Below are positions 38,090 to 48,448 of a stretch of 64,000 nt of DNA, piece after piece (the stretch's first letter is position 1; each line of letters begins with the position of its first letter). The stretch covers positions 40,222 to 104,221 of the forward strand of contig NZ_JAKIKS010000004.1 in NCBI RefSeq assembly GCF_023284005.1. Reading direction: 5' to 3'. Source of the stretch: Shewanella surugensis (lineage in GTDB: Bacteria; Pseudomonadota; Gammaproteobacteria; Enterobacterales; Shewanellaceae). The notes beneath the pieces are model-generated. The model saw nothing but the letters and a program-made list of their open reading frames with translations. It did not search any database and was not told where the DNA came from. A program made the translations under genes and the position numbers.

Positions 38090-39814
38090 TTAAACCGCTT
38101 CAATCTGCTCAATTAATAATTGCAAAGACTGGTTGCCTCTAAACTCATTCACATCCAGTTTATAGACTAACTTGGCATGTTGAATACTGGCATCGGGCCA
38201 TGTCTGTAAATCAACGTTAAACGCAATAGCATCCAACATCACGCGGCCACATTCTGTTTCTAAAACTAATTTTAAATGCTTTTCTCCAACAATTCTCTGT
38301 TGGATAATCTTAAAATGCCCATCAAACAATGGCTCAGCAAAAGCTTGGCCCCATGGACCGGCATGCCTGAGTTCCGTTGCGACTGCCATGGTTAATTCAT
38401 TAGGGGTTAACTCCCCATCAGAGAGATATTCTCCCGTCAACAGCTCTGGTTCAATAGTATCTCTTATGGCTTGATCATAGGCATCGCTAAACGCGGGAAA
38501 GTCATCCCCTCTCATCGATAACCCAGCCGCCATAGCATGGCCACCAAACTTTAAGATCATTCCCGGATGTCGGCTATTAATCAGCTCAAGTAAATCCCGC
38601 ATATGTAGACCTTTTATCGAACGTGCAGAGCCTTTTATCTCCCCCTTTCCTGCATCAGCAAAGGCAATGACAGGCCGATGATATTTATCTTTTATACGTG
38701 ACGCTAAAATCCCAATAACACCTTGATGCCAGTCGGCTTGAAACAGTGCTATTCCCCAAGGTAATGATGCCGTATCTAATGTAAGACTGTTCAAGCTCTT
38801 TAATGCTTCTTGCTGCATTTCTTGCTCGAGTTCTCGTCTTTCCATATTCAAACTATCGAGCTGTGCAGCCATCCGTCTGGCTTGGATCACATCTTCACAA
38901 AGCAGCGTTTCGACACCTAAGGCCATTTCATCTAATCGACCAGCAGCATTAAGCCTAGGCCCAACAGTAAAGCCGAAATCTGAAGCGACAACGCGAGAGG
39001 GCGTCCGTTTAGCTACTTCCAGTAATGCGGTTATACCGACTCGACAGCGCCCCGCCCTGACTCTTTTCAAGCCCATCTCGACCAAAATACGATTATTATT
39101 ATCAAGCGGCACCACATCGGCAACGGTGCCCAATGCGACAATATCCAGTAATTGCGCTAAATTGGGTTCGATAATATCGTGCTTTTGATACCAATTGCGG
39201 CCTCTTAGCTCGGCGCGTAATGCCGACATTAAGTAAAAAGCGACCCCAACCCCTGCAATGGCTTTACTGGCAAAACCACAATCTACTTGATTGGGATTCA
39301 CTATCGCATCGGCATTGGGTAACTCTTTTCCAGGCAAATGATGATCGGTTATCACCACTTGCATGCCTAATGCTTTAGCCGCCTCGACGCCTTCAATCGA
39401 AGAAATACCATTATCGACCGTGATCAATAATTGCGCTCCTTTACGTTGAGCCACCTGTACAATCTCAGGACTTAATCCATAGCCAAAATCGAATCTATTT
39501 GGAATGAGATAATCCACTTTCTGTGCAGCCATCATCCGCAATGCGAGCATGCATACGCTGGTAGACGTCGCACCATCGGCATCAAAATCGCCCATAATCA
39601 AGATGTGTTTATTATCCGCCATCGCATCTGCGATGATTTCAGCGGCTAACGTTAATCCTGCCATGGTATCGGGTTTTAACAACTGCCCTAAGCTTAACTC
39701 ACACTCCTGTGCTTTAGCGCCTCGACTGGCATAAATTTGTTTCAATAACGGCGATAACGTATCGGGAAGATGACTATCATCCACATGGGAGCGGCGTACG
39801 ATTTGATGGATCAC
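38090..39814 (-). CDS. recJ: Single-strand-specific 5'-3' exonuclease RecJ
   Basis: RecJ trims 5' ends in RecFOR recombination and mismatch repair. The 574-residue protein has the DHH-family motifs: MGDFDADGATSTS (motif I), TVDNGISS, ITDHHLPG (motif III), then the DHHA1 region with GGHAMAAGLS and a C-terminal OB-like domain (LVYKLDVNEFRG). Length is that of E. coli RecJ (577). It starts 157 bases past the dsbC terminator and is convergent with the last accessory gene. In Shewanella prfB normally follows recJ; here other DNA follows it, fitting an insertion. Confidence 0.96.
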   Translation of the reverse strand: MIHQIVRRSHVDDSHLPDTLSPLLKQIYASRGAKAQECELSLGQLLKPDTMAGLTLAAEIIADAMADNKHILIMGDFDADGATSTSVCMLALRMMAAQKVDYLIPNRFDFGYGLSPEIVQVAQRKGAQLLITVDNGISSIEGVEAAKALGMQVVITDHHLPGKELPNADAIVNPNQVDCGFASKAIAGVGVAFYLMSALRAELRGRNWYQKHDIIEPNLAQLLDIVALGTVADVVPLDNNNRILVEMGLKRVRAGRCRVGITALLEVAKRTPSRVVASDFGFTVGPRLNAAGRLDEMALGVETLLCEDVIQARRMAAQLDSLNMERRELEQEMQQEALKSLNSLTLDTASLPWGIALFQADWHQGVIGILASRIKDKYHRPVIAFADAGKGEIKGSARSIKGLHMRDLLELINSRHPGMILKFGGHAMAAGLSMRGDDFPAFSDAYDQAIRDTIEPELLTGEYLSDGELTPNELTMAVATELRHAGPWGQAFAEPLFDGHFKIIQQRIVGEKHLKLVLETECGRVMLDAIAFNVDLQTWPDASIQHAKLVYKLDVNEFRGNQSLQLLIEQIEAV

Positions 39815-39922
39815 GAATGAAAGTTACCTAAAAAAGAAAGAGGAGCACTATAACGTAAGCTAAAGTTTCAAAAAAGACACGGACTCAAATTAAATGTCAA
39901 CGGCCTCTTCAGTGGCATAAAA

Positions 39923-39946
39923 AAAGTGAGCCAACTGGCTCACTTT
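39923..39946 (-). terminator. Terminator after dsbC
   Basis: AAAGTGAGCC/GGCTCACTTT (10 bp) with loop AACT; the minus-strand side continues with seven T residues. Confidence 0.9.
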
Positions 39947-39971
39947 ATTAGTCAAAAAAAATAATATCTGA

Positions 39972-40727
39972 TTATGACTTAGCGGCAGACTCTGATTTTG
40001 TCTCAGTACTTTCAAGCACTTTAAGCAATTGCTTCGGTGGCTGATAACCAGGAATTAAGCTACCATCTTCAAGAATTATCGCTGGTGTACCATTAATACC
40101 AAACGCAACGCCTAACTCATATTGCTCTTTAATTTTAGCATCACAATCTGCATCTTTAACCGGTTTACCCGCTTTAGCATCTGTCATGGCTTTTAATGGA
40201 TCGGCTGAGCACCAAACCGCTTCCATTTCATCAGCAGTTGCTGAAGGGACACCTGCACGAGGGAAAGCGAGATAACGAACCGTAATGCCTAAATCGTTAT
40301 ACTCAGCCATCTCACTGTGTAATTTACGACAGTAACCACAACTAATATCCGTGAACACCGTCACGACGTATTTTTGATTCTTTGCTTTATAAACAAGCAT
40401 CTTGTCTTCAAGTTTTTTCAGCATTTTCAACCTTGGACCCGCCATCGCCGCCTCGGTCAGATTTTTCATACCGTTGTCTAAATCATAAATCGTACCATGG
40501 ATCAGCCTGGTGCCATCTTGGCTAATATAAAGCACACCACGATTGGTTAATGCTTCATACAAACCGGGAATTGAAGACATTTTTATCGACGTCACATCAA
40601 CATCGAGAGTCGAACTCAGTTTTTGCTTCAGCGCTTGAGCTTCTGCATTATTAGCATCCGTTGCTGCTATAGCCGCTGGCGATAATGCCATGACTGCCAT
40701 CAAAGAAAGTACACGAGTAAACTTCAT
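39972..40727 (-). CDS. dsbC: Periplasmic disulfide isomerase DsbC
   Basis: A 251-residue protein that rearranges wrong disulfides in periplasmic proteins. Signal peptide residues 1-21 (LMAVMALSPAAIAA), dimerisation domain to about 80, then a thioredoxin domain with CGYC at 130-133 in DISCGYCRKLH and cis-Pro region GINGTPAIILEDG. It lies between xerD and recJ, its usual neighbours in Shewanella and Vibrio. The own terminator shows it is expressed separately from recJ. Confidence 0.96.
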   Translation of the reverse strand: MKFTRVLSLMAVMALSPAAIAATDANNAEAQALKQKLSSTLDVDVTSIKMSSIPGLYEALTNRGVLYISQDGTRLIHGTIYDLDNGMKNLTEAAMAGPRLKMLKKLEDKMLVYKAKNQKYVVTVFTDISCGYCRKLHSEMAEYNDLGITVRYLAFPRAGVPSATADEMEAVWCSADPLKAMTDAKAGKPVKDADCDAKIKEQYELGVAFGINGTPAIILEDGSLIPGYQPPKQLLKVLESTETKSESAAKS

Positions 40728-40913
40728 TGGATATCCTAAATAATTTAAGTGTGGATCACGATTATTGATTCTTAACCAAATAGACCCTGCTTTGGCTTCA
40801 AAACTTACAGGCTCAAGTACTCAAAAGCAACTTTTTTACAATAACAAATATAATCTTGTGCCTATTTACGCTCACTTGTCGCTACTCACTCGACTAAAGT
40901 CGACAAATAACAA

Positions 40914-41816
40914 CTAACCTCTAGGGTGATGCGCTTTATGTAGCTCAGATAATCGTGCTTTGGCAACATGAGTATAAATCTGTGTAGTCGATAAGTCACT
41001 ATGCCCTAACAATAGCTGCACTACCCGTAAATCTCCACCGTGATTCAATAAATGCGTGGCAAAAGCGTGGCGTAGCGTATGAGGTGATAAAGGCGATTCA
41101 ATCCCTGCTCTTAGGGCATATAATTTAATCCTATGCCAAAACGTTTGCCGCGTCATTTGCTTCGCCCGTCTTGATGGAAATAACACATCACTAGGCAGAT
41201 CTTTTAATAAACTCCCTCGACTTTTTACCAAATAATATTCTATTTCGGTCACCGCATACTCACCCATGGGGACAATTCGCTCTTTCCCGCCCTTACCAAT
41301 AACTCGAACTAAGCCTTGATTTAAATTTATCTCTTCAATTTTTAAGCTAATAAGTTCACTGACCCGTAATCCCGTTGCGTACAAAAGCTCTAACATGGCT
41401 TTATCACGGCATTCTATTGCATCTTGCACGTTCGGCTCGTTTAACAGGGCACCGACATCATCTTCACTCAAGGAATCAGGTAACTTTCTCGTCAATTTAG
41501 GAGCTTGTAACATCTCCATAGGATCGATATTAATACGATTATTCATTCTTAAATAACCATAAAAGCGTTTTAGACTGCTCATTAACCGAGCACTACTGCT
41601 ACTGGCAAAGCCTTGCTCAAACCGTTTTTCAAGATAAGCCCGTACATCTGCTTGTTTGACGGCCAACAAAGTCTGCCCTTGATGCTGTAAATAAGTATCA
41701 AAATGCACTAAATCACTTCGATAGGCTGCTAAGGTATTATCGCTTAATCCTTCTGTTGACCATAATTCATCTAAAAATGACTCAACTATGGGATCGGGAA
41801 TATACTCTGCTTCCAT
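40914..41816 (-). CDS. xerD: Tyrosine recombinase XerD
   Basis: A 300-residue recombinase that with XerC resolves chromosome dimers at dif. Catalytic residues are seen as Arg in ATGLRVSELISL, Lys in GKGGKERIVPMG, HTLRH in SPHTLRHAFATHLLNHGGDL, His in LLGHSDLSTTQIY with Tyr in QIYTHVA. The N-terminal SAM-like core-binding domain is complete. Size, motifs and the xerD-dsbC-recJ order identify it as XerD rather than XerC or a phage enzyme. Confidence 0.95.
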   Translation of the reverse strand: MEAEYIPDPIVESFLDELWSTEGLSDNTLAAYRSDLVHFDTYLQHQGQTLLAVKQADVRAYLEKRFEQGFASSSSARLMSSLKRFYGYLRMNNRINIDPMEMLQAPKLTRKLPDSLSEDDVGALLNEPNVQDAIECRDKAMLELLYATGLRVSELISLKIEEINLNQGLVRVIGKGGKERIVPMGEYAVTEIEYYLVKSRGSLLKDLPSDVLFPSRRAKQMTRQTFWHRIKLYALRAGIESPLSPHTLRHAFATHLLNHGGDLRVVQLLLGHSDLSTTQIYTHVAKARLSELHKAHHPRG

Positions 41817-41880
41817 TTCTTAAACCTCATCCTAGGATCTGTGTTGTTACATAGCGTCACTTTTATAATAACAATCAAAT

Positions 41881-42624
41881 TTAAACGAAAGGTTTAAATC
41901 GGGTTAAACTTTTATCTAGTGGGAAGTCTAGCTGTTTAGATAAAGCTTGAGCATAAGTTTTAAGCTCACTTGCACTAGTATGATCCTGCTGTTTACAGGC
42001 AATGATCACCCAATTACCGCCTCCAGTTAAGCACGCTCGAATATCGACAAAATGCATTTGTAAATACGTTAACAGCTGTCTATCTTGGCTATGCTCTTTC
42101 CAACAATTGAGCACTAAAAAGCCTTTTTCTTTAATCGCATCCGCGCATAACGCAATAAACTCGGCTGACAATTGCATTTCATCAACCCCTTTGGCATCAT
42201 AAATATCGGCAAACACGACATCGACTTTTTTATATTGTTTCTCTGTCAAAAAAACCTTTGCGTCTTGATGAACCAAAGTCAACTTCTTACCTATAGGCAA
42301 CTGAAAAAATCGTTTCGACAACACAATCACTTGCTCTCTTAATTCGACTGCCGTCATTTTAATGCCCGCATCATAATGCTTTAATGCATGAATGAGTCCG
42401 CCGCCGCCCAGCCCTAGTATCATGACACGCTTTGGCTGACAAAAGAGTAAAACCAATAACATCGCCTGCACATAAGTATGCTGAGGGATATGGGGCGTTA
42501 ACTTTAATAATTTACTTTGCTCGTCATTATCTGCAAACGCCAAAATGCGAGTGTCTTTATTGTCTAGCACAATTAACGGCCCATATTCATCATTTGATCG
42601 ATGTAATACTTTAAAATCTTTCAC
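41881..42624 (-). CDS. Spermidine synthase-like AdoMet-fold protein
   Basis: A 247-residue Rossmann-fold methyltransferase-like protein of the SpeE family. The nucleotide-binding loop is MILGLGGGGLIHALKHYD; a downstream acidic residue follows in MTAVELREQVI; and DVVFADIYDAKGVDE takes the place of the polyamine synthase gate segment. It lacks the full SpeE length (about 288) and some substrate residues, so it may not make spermidine; fused-transporter relatives are known. It is a single gene upstream of xerD on the same strand. Confidence 0.72.
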   Translation of the reverse strand: MKDFKVLHRSNDEYGPLIVLDNKDTRILAFADNDEQSKLLKLTPHIPQHTYVQAMLLVLLFCQPKRVMILGLGGGGLIHALKHYDAGIKMTAVELREQVIVLSKRFFQLPIGKKLTLVHQDAKVFLTEKQYKKVDVVFADIYDAKGVDEMQLSAEFIALCADAIKEKGFLVLNCWKEHSQDRQLLTYLQMHFVDIRACLTGGGNWVIIACKQQDHTSASELKTYAQALSKQLDFPLDKSLTRFKPFV

Positions 42625-42853
42625 CCATTGCCTCCCAAATCGATACTGTTTAAACCGTCAAATATCAAAACGGAGCATTCTACCGAGATCTCCCTCCCAT
42701 GAATAGCCCTGCCTCAGCGACAAACACTATCAGCAATAAGGACTCTCACATTAAAGCGCTAACGTAAAAATAACCCCACTTGCTTTGCTGTACTACTTGC
42801 AAGACTTCGATGGTAGAGGTATCTTTGCGACGCATTTTATTTAAGGGCTTTTC

Positions 42854-43531
42854 ATGACCGATTTTGTATATTCTCCTCCCACAACACCTTGGTTAACCAT
42901 ACTTTACCAAGATAAAGATATTATTGTCCTTAATAAAGCCTCTGGACTCTTGTCTGTACCTGGGCGCGGTCCCGCAAATAGTGACAGTATTTACAGTCGT
43001 GTATTAGCGGATCATCCTAATGCTCAAATCGTTCATCGCCTTGATATGGCGACATCCGGTGTCATTGTCGTCGCACTCAGACGCAATGCTGAAAAAGAGC
43101 TCAAGAGGCAATTTAGAGAGAGAGAAACGCAAAAAACCTATTTCGCTCGAGTCGCAGGTCATGTCAAAGCAGACACGGGTAGCATTAACTTACCACTCAT
43201 TTGTGACTGGCCTAATAGGCCTAAACAGAAAGTTTGTCATCAAATAGGCAAAGCGTCTCAGACCCATTTTGAAGTCATTAGCCGCGCTAAACGCTCATCG
43301 CTGGTCAAGCTCACCCCAATAACAGGTCGCTCTCACCAATTGCGTGTGCATATGATGGCTCTTGGACACCCGATTTTAGGCGATAATTTTTATGCGGATC
43401 CGTTGGCCAAAAGACTCGCGACTCGTTTACTCTTACATGCACAATGCTTAACGATCACACATCCTTATTCAGAACAAGAGATGACCTTTAGCTGTGACAC
43501 ACCTTTTATACAGCCCGAAGGCGAGCAATGA
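42854..43531 (+). CDS. rluA: Pseudouridine synthase RluA
   Basis: A 225-residue enzyme that isomerises U746 of 23S rRNA and U32 of several tRNAs. The catalytic aspartate is in QIVHRLDMATSGV; other signatures are DIIVLNKASGLLSVPG, KTYFARV and PITGRSHQLRVHM. Length is near E. coli RluA (219), shorter than RluC/D, with no S4 domain. The gene is divergent from the SpeE-like gene and followed by asnC. Confidence 0.92.
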   Translation: MTDFVYSPPTTPWLTILYQDKDIIVLNKASGLLSVPGRGPANSDSIYSRVLADHPNAQIVHRLDMATSGVIVVALRRNAEKELKRQFRERETQKTYFARVAGHVKADTGSINLPLICDWPNRPKQKVCHQIGKASQTHFEVISRAKRSSLVKLTPITGRSHQLRVHMMALGHPILGDNFYADPLAKRLATRLLLHAQCLTITHPYSEQEMTFSCDTPFIQPEGEQ

Positions 43532-43670
43532 TCCATTTTCAAAAGATTCTGCGACAGATTAACAATGGAATATGATCAGATTATCTTTGCCTTAATACAT
43601 ATTAAGCGAGATAATCGACACTTTAAAACGTGAATTAATGATGGCATCATCTATATAATCGGTATAAACA

Positions 43671-44132
43671 ATGGAAACTGTATTTAAACGTGATCCGCTA
43701 GACAATCAGATCCTTGCCGCCTTAATGCAAGAGGCTCGAACGCCCTTTGCTGAGCTCGCGAAGCGCTTTTCTGTCAGTGCGGGGACGATTCACGTACGCG
43801 TTGAAAAAATGAAGCAAGCGGGGATCATTACTGGTGCGCAAATCACCATTGATCCTAAAGCCTTAGGCTATGATGTCTGTTGCTTTATTGGCATTAATTT
43901 AAAGAGTGCTGGGGACTATCCTGCCGCGCTCGAAAAACTTAATGCATTAGAGGAGGTCGTTGAAGCTTATTATACCACGGGCAATTTCAATGTCTTTGTC
44001 AAGGTCATGTGTCAGTCTATCGATGGTTTACAACATGTCCTCATTAATCGTATTCAATCTATCGATGAGATCCAATCTACTGAAACGTTAATCATTCTAC
44101 AAAATCCGATCATTAGAAATGTAACACCTTAA
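43671..44132 (+). CDS. asnC: Transcriptional regulator AsnC
   Basis: A 153-residue Lrp/AsnC family protein. The N-terminal HTH (ELAKRFSVSAGTIHVRVEKMKQAGII) and the C-terminal RAM domain (YDVCCFIGINLKSAGDYP, EAYYTTGNFNVFVKVMC, QSTETLIILQNPI) agree closely with E. coli AsnC, which activates asparagine synthase asnA in response to asparagine. asnA is not in the window. It is transcribed alone and ends at a shared terminator. Confidence 0.92.
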   Translation: METVFKRDPLDNQILAALMQEARTPFAELAKRFSVSAGTIHVRVEKMKQAGIITGAQITIDPKALGYDVCCFIGINLKSAGDYPAALEKLNALEEVVEAYYTTGNFNVFVKVMCQSIDGLQHVLINRIQSIDEIQSTETLIILQNPIIRNVTP

Positions 44133-44194
44133 TATCTACTGAGCTGTATAATAGACATTTTTTACTTTAAAACTCGATACAAAAAGCTTAAAAG

Positions 44195-44226
44195 AAAAAA
44201 GTTGATCCGGTATTAACCCGATCAAC
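44195..44226 (-). terminator. Convergent terminator between asnC and protease gene
   Basis: GTTGATC/GATCAAC stem with an inner GG/CC; poly-A on the left gives TTTTTT on the minus strand, so it serves the leftward protease and probably asnC as well. Confidence 0.8.
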
Positions 44227-44284
44227 CTTTATATTATAAAGTGAATACTGAATAATTTAATACCCAGCATTCATTCACTCATCT

Positions 44285-47200
44285 TTATGCTGCTAATTTA
44301 CGACGTAACCAAGCTAGAGGCAATAATGTCAGAGCTATCCAACCTAATGATCCCCCACTAGATTCATTATCAATATCCACACTAGTAGAGGCGATATCAG
44401 TATTACCATTACTGTCTGTTACCGTTAAGTCAAAACCTAAAGTATCACCACTCTTGCTCACTAATGGCGTATCAAAGCTGATACTTTGACCTGAAGCATC
44501 AAATTCAACACTGGTGCCTGCAGTTTGGACCCACTGATAAGTAAGTTCATCACCATTAGCATCTGAAGAGCCTGACCCATCAAGCGTTAAACTAGCTGCT
44601 TCAAGGACACTTTCTGGTGAATTAATAGTAGCTACAGGCGCAACCTCTTGAACACTAAACGTATATTCCTGTTCAACTGTCGTATCACCCATTATATAAG
44701 ATAATAATAAACTATAGTTATTGGCTTTACTGGGCAACATATCAAAACTAATAGTGGACTCTTCTGTTGACTCCCCTGTTTTTTGAATGACATCCCATTG
44801 CACTTCATTGCCAGACATCTGCCCATTTTGAGAGACATTAACAATCTCTACTTCTGTCGGTGTCGTTAAAGTGAAACTGTAGTTCTTATCTTCCTCAGTC
44901 GTATTAGGTAAAATATTAAAGCTTACAGTGTTTACTTCACCTGGCACTAACGCATCAGCTAAGCTTTGAGCGAGGACAACGTCATCTTGACGCGTGATAG
45001 AAAATGGTATTTGTTTTGACACTGCTTTATCTGCAGACTCAATAATGACAAAACCTTTAGCGTCTTCACTTTTATCCCACTTGAAGGTTAAATCGAACGT
45101 GCTTTCACCTTCATCGACACTTGCAAAAACATGTTCACTTAAATTGGCTTCATCAGACGTAATAGATGTCGCCGAAATCAACACTTTATCAACGGCTCCA
45201 GGACTTGAAGCTGTATATCCGTCCACCACAACATAATAAGTCCCTGCTGCTAAATCGATGAAAGTCACACTTTCATCAGATGTTGCACCCGCACTACTGC
45301 CTATTTTAGCAAAATTCGCATCTAAAATGCGTAAATCGACATCAGGAGCCTCGTCTGATGAAATAGTGAAAGTGACATTATCAACAACCTCATCAAACGT
45401 CACAGCAATGTAAGCTAAGTCACCATCTTCAACATCGACTTCCTCAGGCGTAATAAGATCGACAGCTTTATCATAAATACCAATGGTCATACCAGATAGT
45501 TCTTTTGAAACCAAGTCAGTATAAGTAATCGCACCTTGATTACTTGATGCCATTATCGATATTTCTGTTGGAATATTGTCATTACCAGCCATCACCGCGA
45601 CGGGTAATTTCATATCAGGTAGCTTATTCGCTGTCAAACTGATATTGGCAAAATTCCACCCCACATCAGCAGATGAAACATCAGCAGTAATCGTGAGTTC
45701 TTGGATGTCACCTTCAGAGACAGTAAATTGAGTAGGAGAAACCGTTAAAGCAAGTCCATCAACTACCCCTTCAGTACCCACAGCCCAAGTCGCATCAGCC
45801 GTTGCTTTAACCAGTCTTGTCCAAGTACAAGTATCAACACATTGAGAGTTAGCCATCGTCGGCAAGTTTATCTCAAGGGGTTTACCACCAATACCTGGGT
45901 TAGCAGCCATATAACCTTCATAGGTCTCATCCATGATAAGACCCGTTTGTACCGCTGCAGAAATATTCGCAAATCCTGCGCCCATATCAAAGAAGTCTGA
46001 CGGCGTTACCCCATCCTCTTTATAGGTGTTTTGATCGGCTGTCATCATCAAAGCTGATTGCACTTCAGCTGGAGACCAATCCGGATGTAACTTAGCGATT
46101 AAGGTCAATGCGCCTGCAATATGTGGACTGGCCATCGACGTGCCACTTAAAAAGTTAAAATCACTTGGATTAGGACTTTCTTTAAATTTATCCGATTGCT
46201 CATCGGCGTAGGCAGCATAAATACTCACACCAGGTGCAGCAATTGACGGCACGATAATATCCGGTACTGATTTATTGGCTCCTCTTGAAGTAAAGTCAGC
46301 CGCGATACGAGCAAGGCTTTCATCACGCACGATAGACGTCGCAGAAATACTCGCAGTATGATCATCACCGGTTGCTAGCCACGTTCTTAATGCATCACCT
46401 TGGTCCGCATTGATATGAATAGCAGGTAAAGTATGCGCATCGGCAACAACACTGCCAGCCCCATCTTGAAGATTCGCAAGCACAAGACCCGTAGCGCCGC
46501 CAGCGAGGACATTTCGACCTTTATCAACACGTGCAATGGCACCCCGATCACAGACTACGATGGTTTCATCGGCAAAAGTATTTTCAGGGAAAGGTTGTAA
46601 ACACTGAGCTGAGTCATTATCAGGATCATTGGCATTAACAAAGTCTCCTGCATATACAATTGATCCAGTCACTGCACCCGAGGCCGCTTTACCCGTTAAT
46701 GTGCTTGGCGCAGTGGTATCACCGCCGCCAAAGCCCGATAAGGTTTTTTCAGCATAGTCTCGGTCATGGGTATAAGCCGCAACCGTGGTCAACCAAGGCG
46801 CATCACCGGGTGAACCCACGGTTTCTGGATCGGGGCCATCATTACCTGCCGATGTTGCCACATGTATACCCGCTTTTCGGGCAGCTAAAAACGCTAATGC
46901 ATCGGCATCTTGCCAAGGATCGCTAGTCCCTCCACCAATAGAGTAGTTCAACGCATCCACGCCATTTTCTATGGCATGTTCAACGGCTAAAACCGTTAAT
47001 GAAGGATAACAACCATTAAAACCGATGGCATCATCATCACCTGGTTTACACACTTGATACGATACGATATTCGCGTGTGGTGCAACCCCTGACATTGAAT
47101 CGAAAGAAATCCCTAAAGATTTACCGTCAACATCAGAAATAGATTGATTATAAATAACGTTACCCGCAGTGGTACTGGCAGTGTGCGAACCATGACCATC

Positions 47201-48073
47201 ATGATCTTCACCATTTTGTGCCACATCCGGATCATAATCGGGATATTGATCGGTAATTTGCGGCCAACTGTGCACACCAATTAATTTATCATTACACAAA
47301 TCAGCGTAATCTGCAGCACAATCACCGCTATATTGGCCTTCACCCCAAGGGTTGGTATGATCATAGTTATCTCCGCCAATATCGGCAAAAGAAGGATGAT
47401 CACTATTCACACCCGTATCAATAATACCGACAACCATACCTTCACCATAAGTTAGGGTACCATTTGCATTGCCATGCCAAACGGCAGGCGCTTGAATAAT
47501 CGCAGGTCCCGCATCCGTTTGAGTATAACGTAACACCTCACGCTTAATATGAGCAACGCCACTCACAGAAGCCATTTGTTTGGCTTCTGCTTGAGTCATC
47601 TCGACCACCATGCCGTTATAAGACAGATTGGTTCTTTGTTTAATTTTTAATGAACCCAGCTTAGATTTAGCCTGATTAATCACTTCATCTTGACGGCTGG
47701 TCACATATTGGCGATAGGCCTTCACATCCGTATTGTTAACATCGAGTTTACGACTGCTCGTTTTGGTCACAGCAGGACTGGTTGCCCTAAAGCCTGTTAT
47801 TTCACCTTCATATAAGGCCACTGGACTCTCATCGAAGCGCACAAAATAACGATAGACTCCAGCGTCTAAATCATTTTCTGGAATAAACACTTTTTGACTG
47901 CTTTGAGCGTTAACAAAATTAACGTCTTGTTGTGACTTAGAATCGATGGACTGAATAGCCCCTACGGGCAAATCAGGCTTAGATATCGAAATGCGATATT
48001 GATCTGATGCCTGTACATTCATCGCCATGGACATTAACGCTGCTGAAACAGCAACTGCAACTTGACTTCTCAT
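44285..48073 (-). CDS. Secreted subtilisin-like serine protease with GlyGly-CTERM
   Basis: A 1262-residue S8 protease. Signal peptide about 1-22, propeptide (inhibitor I9-like) to about 180, and catalytic triad in VGIIDTGVNSDHPSF (Asp), GHGSHTASTTAGN (His) and SGTSMASPHIAGAL (Ser), with SAGNDGP for the oxyanion Asn. A PA domain is inserted around residues 460-580. Beta-sandwich domains follow, with a PKD-like domain near 1150-1230. The C-terminus GGSLGWIALTLLPLAWLRRKLAA carries a GlyGly-CTERM sorting signal: rhombosortase would cut it and attach the enzyme to the cell surface via type II secretion. Transcribed alone. Confidence 0.93.
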   Translation of the reverse strand: MRSQVAVAVSAALMSMAMNVQASDQYRISISKPDLPVGAIQSIDSKSQQDVNFVNAQSSQKVFIPENDLDAGVYRYFVRFDESPVALYEGEITGFRATSPAVTKTSSRKLDVNNTDVKAYRQYVTSRQDEVINQAKSKLGSLKIKQRTNLSYNGMVVEMTQAEAKQMASVSGVAHIKREVLRYTQTDAGPAIIQAPAVWHGNANGTLTYGEGMVVGIIDTGVNSDHPSFADIGGDNYDHTNPWGEGQYSGDCAADYADLCNDKLIGVHSWPQITDQYPDYDPDVAQNGEDHDGHGSHTASTTAGNVIYNQSISDVDGKSLGISFDSMSGVAPHANIVSYQVCKPGDDDAIGFNGCYPSLTVLAVEHAIENGVDALNYSIGGGTSDPWQDADALAFLAARKAGIHVATSAGNDGPDPETVGSPGDAPWLTTVAAYTHDRDYAEKTLSGFGGGDTTAPSTLTGKAASGAVTGSIVYAGDFVNANDPDNDSAQCLQPFPENTFADETIVVCDRGAIARVDKGRNVLAGGATGLVLANLQDGAGSVVADAHTLPAIHINADQGDALRTWLATGDDHTASISATSIVRDESLARIAADFTSRGANKSVPDIIVPSIAAPGVSIYAAYADEQSDKFKESPNPSDFNFLSGTSMASPHIAGALTLIAKLHPDWSPAEVQSALMMTADQNTYKEDGVTPSDFFDMGAGFANISAAVQTGLIMDETYEGYMAANPGIGGKPLEINLPTMANSQCVDTCTWTRLVKATADATWAVGTEGVVDGLALTVSPTQFTVSEGDIQELTITADVSSADVGWNFANISLTANKLPDMKLPVAVMAGNDNIPTEISIMASSNQGAITYTDLVSKELSGMTIGIYDKAVDLITPEEVDVEDGDLAYIAVTFDEVVDNVTFTISSDEAPDVDLRILDANFAKIGSSAGATSDESVTFIDLAAGTYYVVVDGYTASSPGAVDKVLISATSITSDEANLSEHVFASVDEGESTFDLTFKWDKSEDAKGFVIIESADKAVSKQIPFSITRQDDVVLAQSLADALVPGEVNTVSFNILPNTTEEDKNYSFTLTTPTEVEIVNVSQNGQMSGNEVQWDVIQKTGESTEESTISFDMLPSKANNYSLLLSYIMGDTTVEQEYTFSVQEVAPVATINSPESVLEAASLTLDGSGSSDANGDELTYQWVQTAGTSVEFDASGQSISFDTPLVSKSGDTLGFDLTVTDSNGNTDIASTSVDIDNESSGGSLGWIALTLLPLAWLRRKLAA

Positions 48074-48413
48074 TTATTATTCCCTTTTACATCTTTAAGA
48101 TGCTTTTAATTATACTTAAAAATCAAACAGTTATATTTTTAATGTATTTATAGCACATCATTATTAGCGCAATGCTTAATCGAAAGCTCCGCATTAAAAT
48201 AAACCGGCAATTATTATTAACACAAAAAACAAATAAATATCAATTCAAAAACACAAAACAAACAAAAATACTTCATGTAAAATTAATATGAAAAAAATGT
48301 GACAAGGATGAATTAACATACTAATAAGAAATAAATTTAGGCGAACATAACTGCCTAACATAAATTTTTACATACAAGGTGAAAACGATAATCAGAAAGG
48401 GCATGATTAAATG
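48074..48413. other. AT-rich gap upstream of protease gene
   Basis: Long A-rich and T-rich runs, with no reading frame or hairpin that I can support other than the terminator to its right. The minus-strand promoter of the large protease must be in its left part (about 48074-48200). Confidence 0.5.
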
Positions 48414-48415
48414 AA

Positions 48416-48440
48416 AAGCCCTAGATACTATCTAGGGCTT
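48416..48440 (-). terminator. Terminator after external chaperone gene
   Basis: A perfect 12-bp stem AAGCCCTAGATA/TATCTAGGGCTT with a one-base gap at its tip; followed on the minus strand by TTCATTT. It lies eight bases after the chaperone stop. Confidence 0.85.
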
Positions 48441-48448
48441 ATTTCAAA

